Shown one piece after another: positions 8,843 to 18,152 of a DNA stretch of 64,000 nt. Position 1 is the first letter of the stretch; every line of letters begins with the position of its first letter. Source of the DNA: Bacteroidales bacterium Bact_22 (GTDB taxonomy: Bacteria > Bacteroidota > Bacteroidia > Bacteroidales > F082); assembly GCA_001603665.1 (NCBI GenBank), contig LUZN01000009.1:1-64000 (forward strand), given 5' to 3'. The notes beneath the pieces are model-generated. The model was not told the origin of the DNA and made no database searches. It saw only the letters and a list, made by a program, of their open reading frames with translations. A program made the position numbers and the translations under genes.

Positions 8843-10444
8843 TTATTTTTCGATACACGCCTTCACGAAACTCATGAAAAGCGGATGCGGATGCAGCACC
8901 GTCGATGAATATTCGGGATGGAACTGCGTGCCGATATACCAGCGCAACTCAGGGATTTCGACAATCTCGACGAGTCCCGACTCAGGGTTGACACCCACGC
9001 AATGCATGCCGTTTTTCTCATATTCGTCGCGATACTTGTCGTTGAACTCATAACGATGGCGATGACGTTCGCGCACGAGGTCTTTCTCGCCGTAGGCCTG
9101 CCAGGTATGACTTCCTTTGACGAGCTCGCAGTCGTAGGCACCGAGTCGCATGGTGCCGCCCATCTGGGTGATGTTTTTCTGCTCCTCCATCATGTCGATG
9201 ACGTTGTTTGGAGTCACAGGGTCCATCTCGCTGCTGTTGGCGTCGGCATAACCGAGCACGTTGCGGGCAAACTCAATGACCATCATCTGCATGCCCAGAC
9301 AGATGCCAAAGGTAGGAATATCGTGCTTTCGCGTGTATTCGGCAGCGATGATCTTACCTTCGATGCCCCGCTGACCGAAGCCCGGACAGATCACTATTCC
9401 CGCCATGCCGTCGAGCATCCCGGCGACGTTGTCTTTAGTGATATGCTCACTGTTGACGAAATGAATCTTTACCTTGTAATCGTTATATGTTCCGGCGTGC
9501 GCTAAGCTCTCGCGGATGCTCTTGTAGGCGTCCTGAAGGTCGTATTTTCCGACCAAGGCGATGTCGACGGTCTTGGTGGCGTTGTTGCGATGTTCGAGGA
9601 ACTTCATCCATGAGCCGAGCTCCAACGGTGGGAGGTCGTCGATGCCCATTTTTCTTAGGATGATGGCATCCAGGCCCTGACGCTCCATGTTGACCGGCAC
9701 CTCGTAGATGCTTGGCAGGTCCTGACTCTGGATGACGGCTTCCACGTCGACGTTACAGAAATGCGCCACCTTCTCGCGCAGCTCACGGCTGAGCTCGTGT
9801 TCGGTCCTCAGCACCAGCACCTCGGGCTGGATTCCCAGTCCCTGCAACTGTTTCACGCTGGTCTGCGTCGGCTTGGTCTTCAACTCACCCGCCGCGGCGA
9901 GGAACGGTACATAGGTCAGATGCACGTTCAATGCCTTCTGCGGTCCGAGTTGCCAGCGGAGCTGACGAATAGCTTCGAGGAACGGTTGTCCTTCGATGTC
10001 GCCTATGGTGCCGCCGATCTCGGTGATGACGAAGTCGAAGTGTTCCTTGGTGGCGTTGAGCAGGATACGGCGTTTGATTTCGTCGGTGATGTGCGGCACG
10101 ACTTGAATGGTCTTCCCGAGATAATCGCCGCGGCGTTCACGTTCTATCACGCTGAGGTAGATTCTACCTGTTGTGACGCTGTTGTCGCGTGTCGTCTCAA
10201 TGCCAGTGAAGCGTTCGTAGTGACCGAGATCGAGGTCGGTCTCGAAGCCGTCGGCAGTCACATAGCATTCGCCGTGCTCGTAAGGGTTGAGCGTGCCTGG
10301 GTCGACATTGATGTAAGGATCGAATTTCTGGATGGTGATTTTATAACCGCGGGCCTGAAGAAGCTTGCCCAGCGAGGCGGAGATGATGCCCTTCCCTAGT
10401 GAAGACGCCACACCTCCTGTGATGAAAATGTATCTTGTTTCCAT
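8843..10444 (-). CDS. pyrG: CTP synthase
   Basis: METRYIFITGGVASSLGKGIISASLGKLLQARGYKITIQKFDPYINVDPGTLNPYEHGECYVT; GATase FGICLGMQMM; start set at 10444. Confidence 0.98.
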   Translation of the reverse strand: METRYIFITGGVASSLGKGIISASLGKLLQARGYKITIQKFDPYINVDPGTLNPYEHGECYVTADGFETDLDLGHYERFTGIETTRDNSVTTGRIYLSVIERERRGDYLGKTIQVVPHITDEIKRRILLNATKEHFDFVITEIGGTIGDIEGQPFLEAIRQLRWQLGPQKALNVHLTYVPFLAAAGELKTKPTQTSVKQLQGLGIQPEVLVLRTEHELSRELREKVAHFCNVDVEAVIQSQDLPSIYEVPVNMERQGLDAIILRKMGIDDLPPLELGSWMKFLEHRNNATKTVDIALVGKYDLQDAYKSIRESLAHAGTYNDYKVKIHFVNSEHITKDNVAGMLDGMAGIVICPGFGQRGIEGKIIAAEYTRKHDIPTFGICLGMQMMVIEFARNVLGYADANSSEMDPVTPNNVIDMMEEQKNITQMGGTMRLGAYDCELVKGSHTWQAYGEKDLVRERHRHRYEFNDKYRDEYEKNGMHCVGVNPESGLVEIVEIPELRWYIGTQFHPEYSSTVLHPHPLFMSFVKACIEK

Positions 10445-10511
10445 ACAATTTTGAAAAAGCAAAAATAGTATTTTTTGAAAAACGTCAAAAAAAATTTTAA
10501 GAATTTTTTAG

Positions 10512-10519
10512 TATTTTTG
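10512..10519 (+). promoter_or_regulatory. Bacteroidota -7 box TATTTTTG
   Basis: TAnnTTTGC upstream of the NUDIX gene. Confidence 0.55.
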
Positions 10520-10541
10520 CAGTTGAAAAATAACAAATTCA

Positions 10542-10973
10542 ATGTCATACACTTACGAATATCCCCGTCCTGCTGTCACTGCCGACTGCGTGGTGATTAC
10601 GAAGGAAAATGAGCCGAAGGTGCTGCTGATTCAGCGTGGAAATGAGCCGTTTAAAGGTCAGTGGGCATTCCCTGGCGGTTTCATGAATATGGATGAAACC
10701 ACAGAGCAATGCGCAGTGCGGGAACTTGAGGAAGAAACGGGGCTGAAAGTTTGTAACATCCAGCAAATCGGGGCTTATTCGAAAGTCGACCGCGACCCTC
10801 GGGGAAGGACGGTTACTGTGGCTTATTTGGCAATAATCGACAAACCCGAAACCGTCAAAGGCCTCGACGATGCCGCCAAAGCACAGTGGTTCCCGCTTTC
10901 GGCATTGCCAAAATTAGCTTTCGATCACGAAGAGATTCTTAAAGACGCGAAGAAACTTTTTTCGTCCTTATAA
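10542..10973 (+). CDS. NUDIX hydrolase
   Basis: GGFMNMDETTEQCAVRELEEETGL Nudix box. Confidence 0.95.
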   Translation: MSYTYEYPRPAVTADCVVITKENEPKVLLIQRGNEPFKGQWAFPGGFMNMDETTEQCAVRELEEETGLKVCNIQQIGAYSKVDRDPRGRTVTVAYLAIIDKPETVKGLDDAAKAQWFPLSALPKLAFDHEEILKDAKKLFSSL

Positions 10974-11442
10974 AATGTCCTTCCTGAACCGCTGCAAAAG
11001 TGGCGATGGCGCAAACCGCTATCGCGCTGTATCTCAAATCAATAAAGGATAAAGTGAGAGGAAGGGAAAACAGCAGCACTCCCGTAACCTTATTCATCAC
11101 GCTATGGACGGCTACGAACCGCTTTTGGACAACAAAACCAGAGACAATATTGATTGCTTTAATTAACGCGACAATACCAATCCAGACATAAAGCCAAAGC
11201 GAAATATCAATGACTGGCAACAGTTTAACCAAACAAATCACAACAAAAATAATATCCGCGACAGTATCCAACTTGGCACCAAACTCACTGACAGTATTTG
11301 TCTTTCTTGCCACCCACCCGTCGACTATATCAGAAATTCCGGCAGTAATATAAAGCGCATAAAAAGCCGCTGAAAATACAGGGCGAAACAACATTGCTAT
11401 GCTGCACAGAATACGGATTATGGTGATGATGTTTGCCAGCAT
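10939..11442 (-). CDS. CDP-alcohol phosphatidyltransferase family protein
   Basis: ANIITIIRILCSIAM...SDIVDGWVARKTNTVSEFGAKLDTVAD motif. Confidence 0.92.
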   Translation of the reverse strand: MLANIITIIRILCSIAMLFRPVFSAAFYALYITAGISDIVDGWVARKTNTVSEFGAKLDTVADIIFVVICLVKLLPVIDISLWLYVWIGIVALIKAINIVSGFVVQKRFVAVHSVMNKVTGVLLFSLPLTLSFIDLRYSAIAVCAIATFAAVQEGHFIRTKKVSSRL

Positions 11443-11717
11443 TATTTTTTCCAGCGTTTTAACATCGGGAAATACTGCCGCATCATGTCTTTGTACTCCT
11501 CTTTAGTCATCGGCTTCGGCATGTTTTTGTTCACCTCATTGACAAACTGCGCACAGAATTCAATCATCTCGTCCATGGTGCAATCGTTGGTAAACTTGCC
11601 ATTCTGATAGCAATACATGCAATAATCCTCATTTTTGCTTCCATCGGCGTTAGTGCCGCAATTCTCATCATTCAGAGGCATTCCGCAACTCTGACAAAAT
11701 TTCATTTCCTGTTCCAT
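11442..11717 (-). CDS. Zinc-ribbon domain protein
   Basis: FCQSCGMPL...DYCMYCYQNG Cys pairs; overlaps the next start by 1 nt (operon). Confidence 0.82.
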   Translation of the reverse strand: MEQEMKFCQSCGMPLNDENCGTNADGSKNEDYCMYCYQNGKFTNDCTMDEMIEFCAQFVNEVNKNMPKPMTKEEYKDMMRQYFPMLKRWKK

Positions 11718-11757
11718 AGTAAAATCTCGATTGTCATAATACTATCTATTTAACACA

Positions 11758-11943
11758 TTAACCACGAATAAAGTCCTGCTCCGACAAGACATGGGATGAG
11801 ACCAATGAGCATACCCCAACATGAATGTCCTCCGGGTAGTCGGCAATCCACCACACAGGATTCTTCACCAGCGGGATCAGAATCATTGCCGTAAAAGCCG
11901 CAGTTAGTATTATTGTTTCGATAATAATTATTGTCCAGTTCAT
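11758..11943 (-). pseudogene. Probable internally deleted remnant of a small membrane protein
   Basis: N-term MNWTIIIIETIILTAAFTAMILIPLVKNPVWWIADYPEDI; the next frame encodes CWGMLIGLIPCLVGAGLYSWLMC*, a plausible terminal TM helix, directly after the break. Confidence 0.5.
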
Positions 11944-11945
11944 AG

Positions 11946-12986
11946 TTATTTCTGTTTAAATTTTAAATATATTTGCCATGCTTCTTGAACATCTTCAGCA
12001 TCAAAATTACCCTCGAAAAACGACACCTGACAATCCTCTTTGAAAGGTGACCAGTTGCCACAAATGATGCCGTCGTGGGCGATGATTGGCTGGAAGATGC
12101 CGCTGTTGTTGTGGGCATGATGACGGTGTTCAGCAGGGAGCACGATATCTCGGCTTTTGTAGCCGATGAGGTACTCGTCGTAAGGTGGAATCAGCAGGAA
12201 CTGGCCTTTGTGGAAGCCGCGTGTACGGCAGTCGGCGGTGAGATAAAATTCGCGACGTTTCCATTTTTCAATATGAAGATAATCACCCAACAATTCGATG
12301 CCTTTCCGGCAGTCATTGATACCGAGTCCCGACCACCACACGAAATCCTCCAACGTTGCAGGCTGACGGCTCTGAAAATATTTCTTTGCCAGGCGCATCA
12401 AGGCCTCGTCGCGGTCGATATTCTTTCGAGGTCCGACTTTGCTCTCGGCAAGCGCGTATGTCGCCTTCATCATCTGTAACTCACCGCTGCACAGCGTCCC
12501 GGTAAACTCTCCCATCCGGATGTGATACGACAGGCGGTGGTCGCCCATGGTAATGTCTTTTTCAGCTAATGCTGCAACAAAATCCTCTTTCGTCACGCTG
12601 CCTTTGTCGGCGGCAGTCTGCACCAGAATCTTTCTTATTTTCAGGTATTCCTCTTCGGGAATGTCTATTTTGTTGCTGTGCATCCAGCCATTGGTGACAG
12701 CTATCGCCTTCGATGCGCAGAGGTCGAGCATCCACCAGTAGTCGTCGGCTGAAACAAGCTGCCAAGTGCCTCGCATGAGGTGCAGACGAACTATTTTACC
12801 GCTGTCAAAAGTTTTTTTAAAATCTTTCGTTGATGGTTTTTTCGTTCGCATTGCCACAGCCCACCGCATCAGGCGGTATTCTTGCGCCTGCACAGCACCA
12901 AGATGGCTCACCAGTTCCGCAGGATCGCTGAACTGCGGCGACGCGAGCTGCTGGTTGAGAAGGCGAATGGCAATAGGATTCATCAT
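11946..12986 (-). CDS. Winged-helix DNA-binding domain protein (YcaQ/AlkZ-like)
   Basis: LVSHLGAVQAQEYRLMRWAVAMR...VRLHLMRGTWQLVSADDYWWM...PPYDEYLIGYKSRD. Confidence 0.85.
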   Translation of the reverse strand: MMNPIAIRLLNQQLASPQFSDPAELVSHLGAVQAQEYRLMRWAVAMRTKKPSTKDFKKTFDSGKIVRLHLMRGTWQLVSADDYWWMLDLCASKAIAVTNGWMHSNKIDIPEEEYLKIRKILVQTAADKGSVTKEDFVAALAEKDITMGDHRLSYHIRMGEFTGTLCSGELQMMKATYALAESKVGPRKNIDRDEALMRLAKKYFQSRQPATLEDFVWWSGLGINDCRKGIELLGDYLHIEKWKRREFYLTADCRTRGFHKGQFLLIPPYDEYLIGYKSRDIVLPAEHRHHAHNNSGIFQPIIAHDGIICGNWSPFKEDCQVSFFEGNFDAEDVQEAWQIYLKFKQK

Positions 12987-13312
12987 TTTAAATTCTTCTT
13001 CGCCTCCGCACTATTCGCATGAACCATGGCGATTTTTGAGCAATGCTCCATTTCCGAGCAGTCGCCACATGTTTCTACACCTTTTTGCATCGCACACTGG
13101 CGAATTGGACAAAGCTTGTCGCAGAAGACGGTCTTTCGGCCATTAACACGACAACCATCACAATTGATATGCTCAGGCAAAATTAAAACATTATTCAATT
13201 CCGACCACAGCTTTGCTGTTTTTTCACGCAAAGCGTTGTCATTATTCTTTGTGGCAATAAAAGCGTCACATTTCTCGCAGTTCAAGCCACAGAAGGCAAT
13301 CAAATCATTCAT
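12983..13312 (-). CDS. DUF3795-type Cys-rich protein
   Basis: IAFCGLNCEKCDAFIATKNND...INCDGCRVNG...CPIRQCAMQKGVETCGDC. Confidence 0.88.
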   Translation of the reverse strand: MNDLIAFCGLNCEKCDAFIATKNNDNALREKTAKLWSELNNVLILPEHINCDGCRVNGRKTVFCDKLCPIRQCAMQKGVETCGDCSEMEHCSKIAMVHANSAEAKKNLK

Positions 13313-13318
13313 CTCTTT

Positions 13319-14479
13319 TTATTTTTCTAGTTTCATCACTTTAACCGGTCTGTCGGCCCCGACAACGAGATTTGGACAAACGGTCTCAATGCCTGTATCT
13401 TTAAATCCGCATTTCTCCATTATCTTGCCAGAGGCAGGATTTTCCGGGAAATAATCGCCCCAAAGTGTATTGAAATTTTTCACATTAAAGCAATAATCAA
13501 TTACCAACTGCAATGCTTCAGTGCAGATACCTTTTCCCCAGTAGGGCTTGGCAATCCAATAACCGACTTCGGCTTCGTCATTTTTTATTCTCAAGTTCGA
13601 TACAGAAGCCGGTAAATATCCAACACATCCGATAGGCTCGCCGGTCTCCTTCCACTCTACAGCCCACATACCTTCACCGCTAAAAACTGTGCGGATAATT
13701 TTCAAGCTCTCCTCCACGCTTTTATGCGGCGGCCATCCTGCTCGAGGTCCCACATCAAGATCGGAAGCATATTTGAAAAGCGCCTCGGCATCACTATCAA
13801 GCCAAGGACGGAGTGTCAGTCTTGCAGTCTGTATTATAAGCTTTGTCTTTGCAGCAAATGGTGGCAACTGACCTTCGTTGTACGACATGGCCTTCTTTGG
13901 AAAAGTCTTTTCATATTCATCGAAAGCCTCCGGATTTTCATCCGCGACAAAATAACCTTTCGGCGGACAATAAGTGCCTTCGCGGTTGCCCCAATAGCCC
14001 GGAATCAGTTCCTGAGCAAGGAAGAACGGCACCTCATCGTCCTTCGGCATCTCGTGGTAATGAATGCGGAGTTTACTGGCAAGGTCGAAGCCCGCATGAC
14101 GATAGAAGTCGATGTTGCCCTCCATCTGGAGCAATCCTACGCCCATCGCCTTGGCCTTTTCAAGTGCGTAGTTCAAGAGTTTCAAGCCATATCCTTTCCT
14201 CTTATAATCAGGATGGATGCTGATTGGGCCGAAAGTCCATGACGGGAAATATGCTCCATCGTCAAGTATTATATCCGCTTTCGAAAACATCACATGACCG
14301 ATGATTTTGCCGTTTTCCTCCATCACAAAATCGAGTTCTGGAATAAAAGCCGGATTGTTCCTATATTGGTTAAGCACATAATGCTCTGTGCAACCCGGAC
14401 GATAAACGTTCCAGAAAGCTTCGCGAGTGAGGTTTTCCACTTCGCGCCAATCATTGGGTTGTTCAAATCTTATATTCAT
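13319..14479 (-). CDS. Tandem GNAT fusion (two N-acetyltransferase domains)
   Basis: Domain 1 SIHPDYKRKGYGLKLLNYALEKAK; domain 2 TARLTLRPWLDSDAEALFKYASD...VGYWIAKPYWGKGICTEALQLVIDYCF (RimJ/RimL type). Confidence 0.9.
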   Translation of the reverse strand: MNIRFEQPNDWREVENLTREAFWNVYRPGCTEHYVLNQYRNNPAFIPELDFVMEENGKIIGHVMFSKADIILDDGAYFPSWTFGPISIHPDYKRKGYGLKLLNYALEKAKAMGVGLLQMEGNIDFYRHAGFDLASKLRIHYHEMPKDDEVPFFLAQELIPGYWGNREGTYCPPKGYFVADENPEAFDEYEKTFPKKAMSYNEGQLPPFAAKTKLIIQTARLTLRPWLDSDAEALFKYASDLDVGPRAGWPPHKSVEESLKIIRTVFSGEGMWAVEWKETGEPIGCVGYLPASVSNLRIKNDEAEVGYWIAKPYWGKGICTEALQLVIDYCFNVKNFNTLWGDYFPENPASGKIMEKCGFKDTGIETVCPNLVVGADRPVKVMKLEK

Positions 14480-15045
14480 TATAAATACCTTCTAACTTTC
14501 TTTTTGTAATCGAGATAATCTTGACCAAAAGCGTTTTCCATAAATATTTCTTCGCTCTTGATCTGTTTGTGGAAGAGGAATATGGCGATGGCTACGACTA
14601 CTGCGTGCCATGCATTGGGATAAGCAATTAGAATGCCAAGATATATAAGATCAAAGCCGAGGAATGCGGGGTTGCGGCTGACGCGATAGATGCCTTTGGT
14701 TACAAGAGTGGTTTCCTTTTGATCAGGGATACCGGCTCGCCAACTGTCACGCATCGTCATCATACCTGCAATGAAACATGTAACACCAATAGCGGCGACA
14801 ATGATTCCTATCCATTTTACGTAGGCTGGCATCTTCATAAAATCCCAAACTATACTTGCAGCTTCAACAAATGGGATGATGAAGGTGGTTATCTTCAAGG
14901 ACGTTTCAATACGGCGTTGTTCAGCTGGTTTATTGCCTTTACCGAGAATCATAGTCTTCACACCTTGTCTGGATTGAAGTGCGGCCTTGGTGAAATAGGC
15001 GATGTAGAAAACCGCAATCACAAAAAATGCAGCGTAAAGTTCCAT
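14479..15045 (-). CDS. Isoprenylcysteine carboxyl methyltransferase-like membrane protein
   Basis: TLVTKGIYRVSRNPAFLGFDLIYLGI...EEIFMENAFGQDYLDYKKKVRRYL. Confidence 0.87.
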   Translation of the reverse strand: MELYAAFFVIAVFYIAYFTKAALQSRQGVKTMILGKGNKPAEQRRIETSLKITTFIIPFVEAASIVWDFMKMPAYVKWIGIIVAAIGVTCFIAGMMTMRDSWRAGIPDQKETTLVTKGIYRVSRNPAFLGFDLIYLGILIAYPNAWHAVVVAIAIFLFHKQIKSEEIFMENAFGQDYLDYKKKVRRYL

Positions 15046-15048
15046 TTA

Positions 15049-15627
15049 TTATCTCCTCCACGATCCTATGACTTCACCAATATATACAGTGTGAATACCT
15101 GCATCGAAATCAGCGTACCAGTCTTTCGGAGTGTTATTTCTGAAGTCGTTTTCGTTCTGATGCCAAGAGGTCATTATATCACATTCAATCACCAACTTAG
15201 CCTCCTCGTAATAAGGTGTGCCGTCAGGAGTGTATGCTGTGTGAAGTCCAAGTGCAGCTGCCTTGTCTCCATCCCTACCACTGTTTCGACCCATATATTT
15301 CCAAACCGCAGGATCTTCAAATTCCATAATGGTAAAACGGTTGTGACGCTCCATAAACTCCCATGTGTATCGGGCTGGAGCAACATACACTGTTACAGCA
15401 GGACGATCATGGCCGAGATAGTTTCCGATTCCACCCCATCCGATTGTCATAGCGTTGTTTTCGGTTGTGTCGCCTGAGCAGAGAATGAGGTTTTTTGTGA
15501 AGAAAGTGAAGCCGTTATCAGCAAACTCCTTCTGTACGTCAAATGGTTTGAGCTCGTTATTCATAATTTTTTCCTTGCAGCCAGTTAATGCAGCGATTAA
15601 CAAGGCGATTAGTAATAGTTTTTTCAT
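15049..15627 (-). CDS. Flavin reductase-like domain protein with lipoprotein signal
   Basis: MKKLLLIALLIAALTGCKEK lipobox, then LCSGDTTENNAMTIGWGGIGNYLGHDRPAVTVYVAPARYTWEFM. Confidence 0.75.
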   Translation of the reverse strand: MKKLLLIALLIAALTGCKEKIMNNELKPFDVQKEFADNGFTFFTKNLILCSGDTTENNAMTIGWGGIGNYLGHDRPAVTVYVAPARYTWEFMERHNRFTIMEFEDPAVWKYMGRNSGRDGDKAAALGLHTAYTPDGTPYYEEAKLVIECDIMTSWHQNENDFRNNTPKDWYADFDAGIHTVYIGEVIGSWRR

Positions 15628-15634
15628 GGTTGTT

Positions 15635-16453
15635 CTACAAAGCATGTCCTCCTGATACTTTAATTACTTGACCTGTAAGCATTTTAGCCTGCTCACTTGC
15701 CAAAAACAATATGGTTTCGGCTATATCTTCCGGTTGAATCAGCTTGCTCATTGGTATTAACGGAATAACAGCTTTTTCCAGTTCTTCATCAATCCAGCCT
15801 GTTTGCGTTGGACCTGGTGCAATACAGTTTACCGTGATACCATACTTCGAAACCTCAAGAGCGATGCTGCGGGTAAGTGCTTCAATCATTGCTTTGCTGG
15901 CTCCGTAAGTGATTTGACCTGCAAAAATCTGTGATGAATCTGTAGAAATATTGATGATTCTACCGTAATCCCCACGATGGTTTACGAACTCTCTTGTCAT
16001 AAGAATGCTACCTCTGACATTGACTGCAAAAGTGTCGTCAATCACTTTTTGAGTAATTTTTTCAATGGTATCCAAGCCGTCCATGTCACCATCTGCAGCA
16101 TTGTTGACCAAGACATCAACCCTACCGTATTTTTCAAGGACTTTAGAATAGATTTCCTTAACAGCATTCTCATCAGTAATATCACTTTCGAGTATCAGAT
16201 AATCGGAATTCATTTCCTTTAGTCTGTTTTCAACAACATTAGCATTTCCAGCATTAGCCTTGAAATATCTGTCAGCTCCGTTCTTGTCGGTTTTATTATC
16301 ATCAAACTGCCGCGCAATTTTCTTATAAACCAAAATCACCTTTGCACCTTCACGAGCAAAAGCAAGCGCCGTTGTCGCCCCGATGCCCTGAGGGTTGTTG
16401 GCACCAGTTATTAAAGCAACCTTATCTTTTAGTCCATAGTTAATCATAGTCAT
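15635..16453 (-). CDS. SDR family oxidoreductase
   Basis: KVALITGANNPQGIGATTALAFAREGAKVILV; VDVLVNNAADG; YGASKAMIEALTRSIALE. Confidence 0.93.
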   Translation of the reverse strand: MTMINYGLKDKVALITGANNPQGIGATTALAFAREGAKVILVYKKIARQFDDNKTDKNGADRYFKANAGNANVVENRLKEMNSDYLILESDITDENAVKEIYSKVLEKYGRVDVLVNNAADGDMDGLDTIEKITQKVIDDTFAVNVRGSILMTREFVNHRGDYGRIINISTDSSQIFAGQITYGASKAMIEALTRSIALEVSKYGITVNCIAPGPTQTGWIDEELEKAVIPLIPMSKLIQPEDIAETILFLASEQAKMLTGQVIKVSGGHAL

Positions 16454-16466
16454 TACCTCCTAATTA

Positions 16467-16700
16467 TTATACCAGCATTTCACAAATCTTATCTTCCCTT
16501 ATGATTTTTGGAGCCGACTTTCCGGCGAGAACCAACACCTTCTTTCCATTCCGATAAATATGAAGCTGTCGGGATCTAACCACAGCAGTCAGTTCCGGGT
16601 CGTCTTGCATCGATAACCAAAGATGATGATAAACGCCGTCCTCATCAAACAGTTTCTTCTGCAGGTGGGAGCACATGTTAGTGGTGTCGATTGTCAGCAT
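16467..16700 (-). CDS. Small hypothetical protein
   Basis: 77-aa ORF in a tight same-strand operon; no recognised domain. Confidence 0.55.
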   Translation of the reverse strand: MLTIDTTNMCSHLQKKLFDEDGVYHHLWLSMQDDPELTAVVRSRQLHIYRNGKKVLVLAGKSAPKIIREDKICEMLV

Positions 16701-17044
16701 TATCTTTTCTTTGTATATTTAGATTTAACTATTTCGTATGAGTTTTTTGTCAGATCTTTTAGCAGGTCGTCTGTAGCGGTGTAAGGATTTATTCCTATCC
16801 AATATTTTGAATTGAAATGGTTGTCGGGAGGACATATTCCATTGGTTTCCATCAGCTCAGGGATACGCTCAGTTTGGCATTTGACTATAATGGAACGAAA
16901 GTCGTCGATATCGCAATAGCAAAACGTGTGGCCATTGACATAGAAGGCCAACACGGAGTCGCCTCCAGGCATCTTTGCGAATGGCAGTTTTTCCTCCACA
17001 TCGCCTAATGAAAGGCAGTATTCACGAAAGTCCTCAATGTTCAT
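16700..17044 (-). CDS. MmcQ/YjbR family protein
   Basis: MNIEDFREYCLSLGDVEEKLPF...VLAFYVNGHTFCYCDID...HFNSKYWIGI. Confidence 0.88.
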   Translation of the reverse strand: MNIEDFREYCLSLGDVEEKLPFAKMPGGDSVLAFYVNGHTFCYCDIDDFRSIIVKCQTERIPELMETNGICPPDNHFNSKYWIGINPYTATDDLLKDLTKNSYEIVKSKYTKKR

Positions 17045-18146
17045 AATTCTTCTTCTCTCCGAAAACGCACCATCTGATGAATGGAATTCTTCTGAGAACT
17101 TCATAAATCACTGGTGAAAGCGTGAAGACGGCGACGGCCAGAATCAGGTACATCGCGTATGGCGGCAATGAAGTGTGGCGATACAACTGATAGCCGAGAC
17201 TTGCAACCACCAGATAATGAACGATATAGAGGCCAAAACTCGATTTTGTCATATAACCGGCAAACTTTCCAGTGTAGTCGAACTTCGCCTTGAACCATCC
17301 CATCATCGCGAGGCAGGCCAGCCATCCGTAGAGACAGGTAAGCCAGTTGCCAAGATATTGCGGCGAGGTGTTATCCTGTCCGAAAGTGGTGATAATCAAT
17401 GCAATACCTAAAACAACAGCGGCCGCCATCAATGGAATCCAATATTTCGTGACTTTTTCCTGAACCTCGTCGTGCGAAAACACGAAATATCCCATCAGGA
17501 ATAGTATCAGATAGAAAAATGGCTTATACAGATTATATAATCCATCGGCCGAATCAGTGCGCGGATTCATGATCAGAGTTTGCTCGCCAAGCCAGAAAAA
17601 CACTCCTAACAAGATGATTATCACTATATTAGACTTTCCGCAAAGGTTATAAAACTTGTCTTTGCCGTCTATTGCGCGCAAAATCAGCAACACTATGCCA
17701 AGCATCCACAGCATCTGGATGAACCAAAGCGGTCCGATGCCGCTGATAGCGCACATGAAATATTTGGCGACTCCAGGCGCATTGGTGAGAACCTCACCCC
17801 TGCCGGCCACCAAAGTGTTGAAATAGCCAGTCATCCATTGGAACACAAACAATCCGATAGTTCCCGGCACCAATAGTTTCCTTGTTCTCGACTTAAACCA
17901 TTGTCCGGCAGTGACTTTCTCCAACGAATATCTCGAGCTGATGCCAGCCAGCAAGAACAGCAGCGGCATAAACCAAGGATAAAGGATATACATCAGCACA
18001 TCCTGATATTGCGGATTTGCAGGAAACTCACCGAAGCCGCCGATGCCACCGAAAACGCCTTTGTTGTTGTAGAAATAAACCACATGGTAAAGCAGCACCG
18101 AAAGCACTGTAACCCAGCGCAAATTGTCAATCCAATGTTTTCTCAT
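17034..18146 (-). CDS. Acyltransferase family membrane protein
   Basis: RKHWIDNLRWVTVLSVLLYHVVYFYNN...PLLFLLAGISSRYSLEKVTAGQWFKSRTRKLLVP. Confidence 0.9.
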   Translation of the reverse strand: MRKHWIDNLRWVTVLSVLLYHVVYFYNNKGVFGGIGGFGEFPANPQYQDVLMYILYPWFMPLLFLLAGISSRYSLEKVTAGQWFKSRTRKLLVPGTIGLFVFQWMTGYFNTLVAGRGEVLTNAPGVAKYFMCAISGIGPLWFIQMLWMLGIVLLILRAIDGKDKFYNLCGKSNIVIIILLGVFFWLGEQTLIMNPRTDSADGLYNLYKPFFYLILFLMGYFVFSHDEVQEKVTKYWIPLMAAAVVLGIALIITTFGQDNTSPQYLGNWLTCLYGWLACLAMMGWFKAKFDYTGKFAGYMTKSSFGLYIVHYLVVASLGYQLYRHTSLPPYAMYLILAVAVFTLSPVIYEVLRRIPFIRWCVFGEKKNYEH

Positions 18147-18152
18147 AACTAC

